Made by a program: the position numbers and the translations under genes. A stretch of 5,681 nt of DNA from the NCBI GenBank assembly GCA_945883455.1, contig CAMCXJ010000132.1, positions 1 to 5,681 on the forward strand. Direction: 5' to 3'. The notes beneath the pieces are model-generated. The model was not told where the DNA came from, ran no database searches, and saw nothing but the letters and a program-made list of their open reading frames with translations. Origin of the DNA: Prosthecobacter debontii. GTDB taxonomy: Bacteria; Verrucomicrobiota; Verrucomicrobiia; Verrucomicrobiales; Akkermansiaceae. Shown one piece after another: positions 1 through 5,088 of the stretch (the first letter of the stretch is position 1; every line of letters begins with the position of its first letter).

Positions 1-1
1 C

Positions 2-283
2 TTCAACAACCTGAAGTCCGCCGTCTCATCCTACAAGATGCTGGCCGGAACGGCCCCGACCACCCAGCAAGGCCTGATCGCCCTCTGGGTGAAACCAACG
101 ACCCCTCCCGTGCCGAGGCGCCATGCCAGCGTGGGTGGAAAAAAGGAAGTGCCGCTCGACCCGTGGGGTGTCCCCTACAGATACCGCAATCCCGGCAAGA
201 TCGACGCTTCTGATTTCGAGATCTACACATTCGGCCCCGACCAACAGGAAGGAACAGACGATGACATGTCCTCCCAAGAGTAG
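2..283 (+). CDS. gspG: GspG, major pseudopilin of type II secretion (5' partial)
   Basis: This is the C-terminal 93 residues of the major pseudopilin, the subunit that polymerises into the periplasmic pseudopilus of the T2SS. The frame is open at the left edge; the prepilin leader and N-terminal helix lie outside. Visible GspG hallmarks in order are the end of the helix and the alpha-beta loop (NLKSAVSSYK then APTTQQGLIALWVKPT), the LDPWGVPYRYRNPGK strand region, and the C-terminal loop FEIYTFGPDQQEGTDDD. In the family, Asp residues of that last loop bind the Ca2+ that stabilises the fold, and the cluster GTDDD fits this. The family commonly ends in a short DIxxW-like segment; here the end is MSSQE, without the Trp, and this stretch overlaps the start of gspH. 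The last 23 bases are shared with gspH. Identification as GspG rather than a type IV pilin rests on the DPWG..Y.YRNPG block and the following gsp genes. Confidence 0.93.
   Translation, partial: FNNLKSAVSSYKMLAGTAPTTQQGLIALWVKPTTPPVPRRHASVGGKKEVPLDPWGVPYRYRNPGKIDASDFEIYTFGPDQQEGTDDDMSSQE
246..253 (+). promoter_or_regulatory. Shine-Dalgarno site deciding the gspH start
   Basis: AGGAAGGA lies inside the gspG reading frame, seven bases before the ATG at 261. It is the best ribosome-binding match in the window and is the main reason to place the gspH start at 261 rather than at the upstream in-frame ATG at 123, which lies deep in gspG. Confidence 0.75.
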
Positions 284-863
284 CCTGAAATCACCACGTG
301 TTAGTGCGCGGAATTTTCAGGGAATCCGCAGAGGTTTCACTCTCATCGAAATCGTAATGGTCATGGCTATCGTTGCGGTCGTTATGGGCGGCAGCATCGC
401 GGCGATGCTCCACAGCTCGCCGGAAAAGGTGCTAACCAACACCTCCAGCGAGATCGAACTCCTCGCCAAGAAAGCGCGCACCGCCGCCATCCTTCACCAG
501 AAGCCCTACGCCATCGAGTTCCATGAAAACAAGCTGCGCCTCTTCCCTTTCGCGGAAGCCTCGGAGTCCGAGCGGACGACCGCGCTGGGCAACCAGATCG
601 GCGGCACGGCGGTCGATGACGATAACGACCCAACCCTGCGCGAGGAAATCACCATCGATCCCGACATCACCCTCAGCGTGCGCCGCTGGAACACCGAGGA
701 TTTCGTATCACCATCCAAGAACTTCGTCCCCGTCTGGCACTTCGATCCCAATGGCCTTTCCGAGCCCATCACCGTCCGCATGACCGTCGGCGAAAGCTAC
801 GCCCAGGACACCTACCACCCGCTCACCGCCACCATCGCCGATTCAGAATTAGAGGCGAAGTAG
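261..863 (+). CDS. gspH: GspH, minor pseudopilin
   Basis: Minor pseudopilin of the T2SS pseudopilus tip, inserted in the inner membrane before prepilin-peptidase processing. The product is 200 residues, within the GspH/FimT range allowing for a long leader. The leader is 25 residues and basic, ending IRRG; cleavage would follow Gly25, leaving Phe26 at +1 and the conserved Glu30 at +5 (FTLIE), followed by a hydrophobic helix to about residue 46. The GspH-type globular domain follows: the amphipathic KARTAAILHQKPYAIEF segment (about 70-86) resembles the 'AR..A...g.p..i.f' block of the family, and FDPNG (161-165) followed by ITVRMTVG matches the C-terminal strand region. The start at ATG 261 is supported by a strong ribosome-binding site and overlaps gspG by 23 bases, suggesting translational coupling. 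FimT-like type IV pilus proteins share this domain, but the neighbours make GspH the better name. Confidence 0.9.
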   Translation: MTCPPKSSLKSPRVSARNFQGIRRGFTLIEIVMVMAIVAVVMGGSIAAMLHSSPEKVLTNTSSEIELLAKKARTAAILHQKPYAIEFHENKLRLFPFAEASESERTTALGNQIGGTAVDDDNDPTLREEITIDPDITLSVRRWNTEDFVSPSKNFVPVWHFDPNGLSEPITVRMTVGESYAQDTYHPLTATIADSELEAK

Positions 864-869
864 AATTCC

Positions 870-892
870 GTTAGAAGTTATTTGTTAGAAGT
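870..892 (+). repeat. Short direct repeat in the gspH-gspI gap
   Basis: The nonamer GTTAGAAGT occurs at 870-878 and again at 884-892, a 14-base period, in the AT-rich 57-base gap after gspH. The composition differs sharply from the GC-rich genes on both sides. The gap holds no convincing terminator; it leads directly into the longer repeat at 907. No function can be assigned. Confidence 0.55.
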
Positions 893-906
893 GATTCGTC
901 CAAAAA

Positions 907-938
907 TTAGGATTTAAAGTTTGAAGTTTAAAGTTTCC
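907..938 (+). repeat. AT-rich ~32-bp repeat, copy A (over the gspI start)
   Basis: The unit begins TTAGGATTTAAA (907-918) and ends TTTAAAGTTTCC (927-938). A second copy at 3192-3224 shares both 12-base ends exactly and matches at 28 of 33 aligned positions. The core TTTAAAGTTT is itself repeated at 913-922 and 927-936, a 14-base period. Bases 921-936 recur exactly in inverted orientation at 3149-3164. The copy overlaps the 5' end of gspI, so its right half is translated as the K-F-K-V-S part of the leader. Three related copies around two genes of one operon suggest a dispersed intergenic repeat family; that is inference from this window only. Confidence 0.65.
909..912 (+). promoter_or_regulatory. 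Probable ribosome-binding site for gspI
   Basis: AGGA lies eight bases before the TTG at 921. It supports TTG as initiator: an in-frame TAA at 915-917 blocks any earlier start, and there is no in-frame ATG or GTG between that stop and the prepilin cleavage site. The AGGA is itself part of repeat copy A. Confidence 0.5.
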
Positions 939-1331
939 AAAAAAAAGAAGGGCTTCCTCCTGCTGGAGGTGGTTCTCGCGCTGGCGGTGTTTGCGATCGC
1001 CTGCACCGGTCTCACCGTGGCCTTCCACCGCATGGCCGGGGCAGCAAGCCTTGCGCAGAGTGAGCTTCGCATCACCCGCATCCTCGATTCCGCGCTCACC
1101 GAGCAACTCAGCCTGCCGACGCTGGAGGAAGGCGTGACCCAGATCCCGGTCGAAGGCACCGACATCGAGCTCAACGTCGTGATCGAACCCATCGAGGACA
1201 TGGAGAACCAAGACGGCGAGTTACTCCAACAGATGTTCCACATCAAGATCATCGCGAACTGGTACGAGAACGGCGCGTGGCAAGAACGCTCCGCCGAGTC
1301 CTGGCGCTACAACCCCATGTATCAGCCGTGA
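921..1331 (+). CDS. gspI: GspI, minor pseudopilin (TTG start)
   Basis: Minor pseudopilin of 136 residues, matching the usual GspI length. In the family it forms the core of the tip complex with GspJ and GspK. The leader is 11 residues and strongly basic (four consecutive Lys then Gly); cleavage after Gly11 gives FLLLE with Glu at +5, followed by a hydrophobic helix to about residue 31. The short periplasmic domain ends with a strand pattern (MFHIKIIANWYENG) in which an aromatic Trp-Tyr pair follows a hydrophobic strand, as in GspI. The start must be TTG 921, because a stop codon lies directly upstream in frame and no ATG precedes the cleavage site. The first codons fall within an AT-rich repeat, and codons 7-9 form a run of eight A (939-946). 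The stop TGA at 1329-1331 overlaps a GTG in the gspJ frame. Confidence 0.88.
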   Translation: MKFKVSKKKKGFLLLEVVLALAVFAIACTGLTVAFHRMAGAASLAQSELRITRILDSALTEQLSLPTLEEGVTQIPVEGTDIELNVVIEPIEDMENQDGELLQQMFHIKIIANWYENGAWQERSAESWRYNPMYQP

Positions 1332-1356
1332 AAGGTTTGAAGAGGAGCGGGAGAGA

Positions 1357-1411
1357 GGGTGAGAGTGAGATGGGGGGTGCTCTCTCATTTCACCCCCTCA
1401 CCCACTCACCC
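1357..1411 (+). repeat. Imperfect inverted repeat / hairpin over the gspJ leader
   Basis: A purine-rich strand is followed by a pyrimidine-rich one that can fold back on it. GGGTGAG (1357-1363) pairs with CTCACCC (1405-1411), GTGAG (1365-1369) with CTCAC (1397-1401), and GGGGTG (1374-1379) with CACCCC (1391-1396), leaving an 11-base loop at 1380-1390. CTCACCC is also directly repeated at 1397 and 1405. The ATG at 1370 lies in the 5' arm, so in mRNA the stem could mask it. It could be a regulatory hairpin or the remnant of a small palindromic repeat; the sequence alone does not decide. Confidence 0.55.
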
Positions 1412-2200
1412 CATCCCCCCCTCTACTCGGATCGCGGCTTCACCCTGCTAGAACTCGTGGTCGCCCTGCTACTTGTTGCACTTCTCGCGGGCATGATTTT
1501 CACCACATCGTATTCGACGCTGGCACTGGGCAATAACGTGGTGAAAACCCAGAACGAGGAAATGCTGCACCAAGCGTTTTTCGATTTCCTGGAAAACAGC
1601 TTCTCGACCTTACCCGGGAACACCCGTATGGAACTCACGACCACGGATTCCGGCACCCATTATCTCTCCGATCTCACGCTCCAGAACGTCCCGCTTTCTT
1701 TCACTTGGGGCGGCGAGGAACGCACCGCGAAGGCGATCCGGCTTTCCACCGTGAAGAAGCGCTCGGGTTTCATCGATATCGTCCTCAGCTACTACGAGAA
1801 CGAGATCATAGAGGAGGACAGCTCCCGGTCCGGCGGAACCGCTTCCAGAAGCGATGAGAAACCGTTCGCGGAAATCGTTCTGCTCACCGATGTCGCCTAT
1901 TTCGAATGGCGCGTGCTCGATGGACGCACGATGGAATACCAATACGACTGGGAGATACCGGGTCGCCTGCCACTGCAAATGGAGCTGATCTGCGCGTTCG
2001 GCGCGGACGGCGGGGAAATCCGGCACGTATTCTGGATCCCGCCGCGCCAGAACCCGGAGGTTTTCATGCGCCAGCTACAACAAAGCGGTGGGCAAGGCGG
2101 TGCGGCAGGTGGGACACCCGAAAAACCCGGCGGAGAAGGAGAAACCCCCGTCGTTCCCGTCGTCCCGCCAACCAACCCACCCATCCCTGGCATCGAATGA
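1370..2200 (+). CDS. gspJ: GspJ, minor pseudopilin
   Basis: Minor pseudopilin of the GspI-J-K tip complex. From ATG 1370 the product is 276 residues, somewhat longer than typical GspJ (around 200). The leader ends SDRG; cleavage after Gly23 gives FTLLE with Glu28 at +5, then a hydrophobic helix to about residue 45. The periplasmic domain contains the family's C-terminal block, DWEIPGRLPLQMEL (193-206), where 'W....LP..mel' is typical of GspJ. From about residue 239 to the end there is a Gly/Pro/Glu-rich tail that looks disordered and is not part of the usual fold. The start is uncertain. ATG 1370 has only AGGG ten bases upstream. GTG 1328 overlaps the gspI stop as GTGA and would give a 37-residue leader, and GTG 1277 lies further up inside gspI. 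The stop overlaps the gspK ATG. Confidence 0.87.
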   Translation: MGGALSFHPLTHSPHPPLYSDRGFTLLELVVALLLVALLAGMIFTTSYSTLALGNNVVKTQNEEMLHQAFFDFLENSFSTLPGNTRMELTTTDSGTHYLSDLTLQNVPLSFTWGGEERTAKAIRLSTVKKRSGFIDIVLSYYENEIIEEDSSRSGGTASRSDEKPFAEIVLLTDVAYFEWRVLDGRTMEYQYDWEIPGRLPLQMELICAFGADGGEIRHVFWIPPRQNPEVFMRQLQQSGGQGGAAGGTPEKPGGEGETPVVPVVPPTNPPIPGIE

Positions 2201-3135
2201 GGAGCAGAACCCACATCCGGAATGGCAAAGACGGCTTCGCACTCGTGGCTGTCCTTTGGCTCATCGCCATCCTGTCCCTCGCAGCCGTCACCACCCTGCG
2301 CGTGATCTCTTTCGACATGCAACTCGCCACCGCGAAAGTCCACGGCTCCCGCGCCTTTCAGCTCGCGGAAATGGGGATCGCACTCGGCGCCAACCCTGCC
2401 GTTGAGCGCAACGATCCCCTCCTCCACCGCCTCGACGAGGCGAACAACGAGGAAGTCCATGTCTCCATCACCTCGGAAGGCGCGCGCTTCAACATCAACA
2501 GCCTCGTGCTCGCCGAGGACAAATCCCTCCTCCGTTCCATTTTCATCCAATGGGGTCTCGACCTTGACTCCGCCCAAGCCCTCAGCGATGCCTTCACCGA
2601 CTGGGTCGATGCCGATGACGAGGTGGCTCTCAACGGCGCGGAGATCGAGGACTATGAGAAACTCGGCCGCCTCAACCAGCCCTTCAACCGGCCTTTTTAC
2701 AACATCGAGGAAATGGCACTCGTCCTTGGCATGGATCAGATCGAGTTCCTGCGCCCGGATTGGAGGAAATGGTTTACCGTCTGGTCAGCCGGCACGCTTG
2801 ACCTGAACGAGGCGGATGCCGAGCTCATCGCAGTCGCCGCCGAGGTCACCCCCGAGCAGGCCTCCATCATCCCGGAAACCGTGCGCGGCACCGACGACAC
2901 GCGCGATACCGAGGACGATGCGCCCTTCCAGGATGTCGGCACGGCGCTTTCGCTGCTTGGCATCGGCGGGAAATCAGGGCAGATGATCGCGCAGCGCTTC
3001 ACCGTGGAAGACACCACCACCCGCATCACCTCCACCGCCCGCTCCGCCGATTCCACCCGCCGCATCACCGCCATCGTCCGCAACCGCACCGGCCGCCCCG
3101 CCCTCCTCGACCGCATCACCGAGATCGAACCTTGA
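2197..3135 (+). CDS. gspK: GspK, pseudopilus tip protein
   Basis: The large minor pseudopilin that caps the tip complex; 312 residues, normal for GspK. The leader ends KDG; cleavage after Gly13 gives FALVAVLW, which lacks the +5 Glu of the other pseudopilins. This is the family's signature, and it lets the tip sit at the top of the filament. The hydrophobic helix runs to about residue 30. The inserted helical domain carries the GspK motif DWVDADDE (135-142) followed by LNGAE..DY (145-153) and an FYNIEEM segment. LDLNEADAELI (about 203-213) corresponds to the family's 'vNvNTA..evL' helix-hairpin-helix-like region. The acidic stretch GTDDTRDTEDD (about 231-241) is loop-like. The start at ATG 2197 overlaps the gspJ stop as ATGA, with no ribosome-binding motif, so expression probably depends on coupling to gspJ. 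The same frame stays open far upstream inside gspJ, but that part does not look like protein. Confidence 0.93.
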   Translation: MRSRTHIRNGKDGFALVAVLWLIAILSLAAVTTLRVISFDMQLATAKVHGSRAFQLAEMGIALGANPAVERNDPLLHRLDEANNEEVHVSITSEGARFNINSLVLAEDKSLLRSIFIQWGLDLDSAQALSDAFTDWVDADDEVALNGAEIEDYEKLGRLNQPFNRPFYNIEEMALVLGMDQIEFLRPDWRKWFTVWSAGTLDLNEADAELIAVAAEVTPEQASIIPETVRGTDDTRDTEDDAPFQDVGTALSLLGIGGKSGQMIAQRFTVEDTTTRITSTARSADSTRRITAIVRNRTGRPALLDRITEIEP

Positions 3136-3148
3136 AACTCCAAACCTT

Positions 3149-3164
3149 AAACTTTAAACTTCAA
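3149..3164 (-). repeat. Inverted partial copy of the AT-rich repeat
   Basis: AAACTTTAAACTTCAA is the exact reverse complement of bases 921-936 in copy A. It lies 13 bases after the gspK stop in the 97-base gspK-gspL gap. Its first ten bases also complement TTTAAAGTTT at 3213-3222, so the gap carries a 10-bp inverted repeat separated by 54 bases. This is probably too long and too AT-rich for an intrinsic terminator. Confidence 0.6.
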
Positions 3165-3191
3165 TTAAGATTATGCTCATTCTTCTCTTCC

Positions 3192-3224
3192 TTAGGATTT
3201 AAAATTTTAGAATTTAAAGTTTCC
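3192..3224 (+). repeat. AT-rich ~32-bp repeat, copy B (upstream of gspL)
   Basis: It shares TTAGGATTTAAA and TTTAAAGTTTCC exactly with copy A at 907-938, with a diverged middle and one extra base. It ends nine bases before the gspL ATG. The surrounding gap (3136-3232) is strongly AT-rich, has no open frame of note, and contains no clear -35/-10 pair or terminator. Confidence 0.65.
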
Positions 3225-3232
3225 CATCATTT

Positions 3233-4459
3233 ATGAGTAAAGCGAACAACACCCAGCTCCTGATACCCGGAGAAATCGATTGGCAAATCTGGACGGTCGT
3301 CCCGAACGGCGAGGCCACCTTGCATTCCAGCCATCCGGTGGCGCGGCCTTCGGAGATCGGGAAGCCGCCGCAGGGTGATTTGGTTTTCTTCTTTCCGGTG
3401 AAATCCCTCACCGCCCTCCCGCTCCACGTGCCGACCGGTGACACATCGCTCTTCGATGATCTCGCCGCGACCCACGCCGAGCGCGCGGGTTTCCGCCCCG
3501 ATCCCTTCGCCGGGCAGCTCACCGATATTTTTCCGCTACTGACAAATTCGGAGCAATCCGTCTTCCTCTCCGTCGTCCTCCGCTCCCCGCAGACAGCCGA
3601 TCTCCCGCCGACGTCACCGAAAGCATTCGACATCTCGCCCCGCGCCTTCCCCGTGATGGGCAACACCCTCGCCGTCTGGCGCGAGCTCGGCCAATGGGTC
3701 TTCGCCATCCATCAGGACGGGAAACTGCTCTATTGCCAGGCCACCTCGGCATCCGCCCCATCGCCCGATGCCACGCTGATCCGCGAAATTCGTATCGCTA
3801 TTGCCCAGCTCTCCATGCAGGGAATCCGCGCCGAACCGTCCAGTGCCATCGTCTGGACTTCCGATCCCCACACCGAGACATCGCTCCTTTCCCGCTCCCT
3901 TTCTCTTCAGACAGAGCTCGCGCCGCGCCCCACCCCCGTCCTCCCCGATCCGCTCAGCAAACTCCTGCCTGCCGATGTCCGCGCCGCCCGCCGCGCGGCC
4001 CGTAAACGCCAGAATACCATCCTCACCATCGCCGCCCTCGCTGTCATCTACATCGGCACCGTAGGTTACCTTGGCTTCGAGCTATGGAAAACCCGCACCA
4101 CCACCAACAAACTCCTCGCTGAGGTCAAGGCTGTCGCCCCTGAAGGCGAGGCCTTCGCCCTCCACATCGCAAAATGGGACGAGCTCGAATATGGTATCGA
4201 CCTCAACCATAACACGGTCGACATCCTCAACCGCATCGCCCGCTCCATCCCGGCTAATTCCGGCCTACGCCTCACCAGCGCAGACATTTCCGCGACGGAA
4301 ATCAACCTCCGGGGTGAGGCTGCGCAGTTGCAACCGGTGAATCAATTTTCGCTAAACCTCAGCAACAACAACGACCTCGCCGCCTTCGAGTGGCAGGTCC
4401 CCTCTCCCCGGCAGACCAGCCGCGGCTGGGAGTTTAACTTCTCAGGCACCACTCCCTGA
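3233..4459 (+). CDS. gspL: GspL, T2SS inner-membrane platform protein
   Basis: A bitopic inner-membrane protein that recruits the assembly ATPase GspE on the cytoplasmic side and pairs with GspM. Its 408 residues equal the usual GspL length, and the architecture fits. Residues 1-255 form a soluble cytoplasmic part with the alternating strands expected of the actin-like GspL domain (DLVFFFPVKSLTALPLHVP near 48-66; WVFAIHQDGKLLYCQA near 153-168). A basic stretch RAARRAARKR ends at about 259, and a single membrane helix spans about 262-284. It is followed by a charged segment that could form a coiled coil and a small periplasmic ferredoxin-like domain with NSGLRLTSADISATEINLRGEA. Sequence similarity within this family is low, so the call rests on architecture and position between gspK and gspM; a PilM-PilN-like fusion would look similar. 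The ATG at 3233 has no ribosome-binding motif. The AT-rich spacer before it could hold an internal promoter, but none is clear. Confidence 0.85.
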   Translation: MSKANNTQLLIPGEIDWQIWTVVPNGEATLHSSHPVARPSEIGKPPQGDLVFFFPVKSLTALPLHVPTGDTSLFDDLAATHAERAGFRPDPFAGQLTDIFPLLTNSEQSVFLSVVLRSPQTADLPPTSPKAFDISPRAFPVMGNTLAVWRELGQWVFAIHQDGKLLYCQATSASAPSPDATLIREIRIAIAQLSMQGIRAEPSSAIVWTSDPHTETSLLSRSLSLQTELAPRPTPVLPDPLSKLLPADVRAARRAARKRQNTILTIAALAVIYIGTVGYLGFELWKTRTTTNKLLAEVKAVAPEGEAFALHIAKWDELEYGIDLNHNTVDILNRIARSIPANSGLRLTSADISATEINLRGEAAQLQPVNQFSLNLSNNNDLAAFEWQVPSPRQTSRGWEFNFSGTTP

Positions 4460-4554
4460 GATCAGTTTTGGCCATCCGATCGTTTCCTGCTAAACCTTCG
4501 CGCCGCTCCTGACAAATCCACCATCCACCGGCATTTCATACCCACAGCCCCTCC

Positions 4555-5088
4555 ATGTCCGTCCGCGAAAAGAAACTCCTAGCACTGCTCCTGATCGCGG
4601 GGTTCCTGATCTTAAATTTTTTCCTCTACTCAATTTATGTGGAGAAAAAAAACCTCTACAGCAACGACCTCGTATCCGCAAATTCGCAACTTCAGCAGGC
4701 CTTTACGTTTCGTGAAAGTTCCGCCGAGTTCGCTGAACAGATGACGTGGCTGGCGGAGAAAGAACCCAAACCCGCGACCTACCAAGAAACGCAAAACGCC
4801 CTCCAACTCTTCGCCGAATCCCAAGCCAAGAACCTCGGGCTGACCGTAAAAAGCCAAGAACCGCTCGTGACCGACGAAACCGGCACCTACTACCACCGCG
4901 CCCAAGTGAAAATCAACCTCAGCGGACGGGAGCAGGCACTTTACCAATGGTTCGATGCCATCAACGACCCCGATGCATTCCGCACCACCTTCCAGATCCG
5001 CATGTCGCCAAATACCAAGGATGATACCCTGATCGACTGCTCTGCCACCCTTTCGCAATGGTTCCCACCCATCCCGCCCACCCCCTGA
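4555..5088 (+). CDS. gspM: GspM-like T2SS inner-membrane protein
   Basis: A 177-residue bitopic protein, close to typical GspM length, and the expected partner of GspL in the inner-membrane platform. The N-terminus is short and basic (MSVREKK), followed by one membrane helix at about 8-28 and a charged, probably helical linker to about 60. A small periplasmic domain (about 74-170) has the helix-strand-helix-strand order of the ferredoxin-like GspM/PilO fold: ALQLFAESQAKNLGL, a strand ending in VKINLSG, the helix ALYQWFDAIND, and strands TTFQIRMSP and LIDCSATLSQWF. It could be named PilO-like on fold alone; position after gspL favours GspM. The ATG at 4555 lacks a ribosome-binding site. The 95-base gap before it (4460-4554) shows no repeat, terminator or small frame I can support. 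Its 3' end overlaps the next gene by 31 bases. Confidence 0.8.
   Translation: MSVREKKLLALLLIAGFLILNFFLYSIYVEKKNLYSNDLVSANSQLQQAFTFRESSAEFAEQMTWLAEKEPKPATYQETQNALQLFAESQAKNLGLTVKSQEPLVTDETGTYYHRAQVKINLSGREQALYQWFDAINDPDAFRTTFQIRMSPNTKDDTLIDCSATLSQWFPPIPPTP

Noticed and set aside
123..260. Upstream in-frame ATG (123) as the gspH start
   Set aside because: It would overlap gspG by about 160 bases and give an implausible 71-residue leader. ATG 261 has a strong ribosome-binding site.
864..920. Promoter in the AT-rich gap before gspI
   Set aside because: AT-richness alone is not enough; I could not find a convincing -35/-10 pair at proper spacing.
1906..2196. N-terminal extension of the gspK frame into gspJ
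   Set aside because: The frame is open but Arg-rich and unlike protein; the ATGA at 2197 gives a normal 13-residue prepilin leader.
1897..2577. Minus-strand open frame of about 226 codons across the gspJ-gspK junction
   Set aside because: It spans two well-identified genes on the other strand and has no coherent protein features; a GC-rich shadow frame.
4456..4472. Possible terminator after gspL (CTGAGATCAG followed by TTTT)
   Set aside because: The stem is only four base pairs with a two-base loop, and the next gene continues the same operon.
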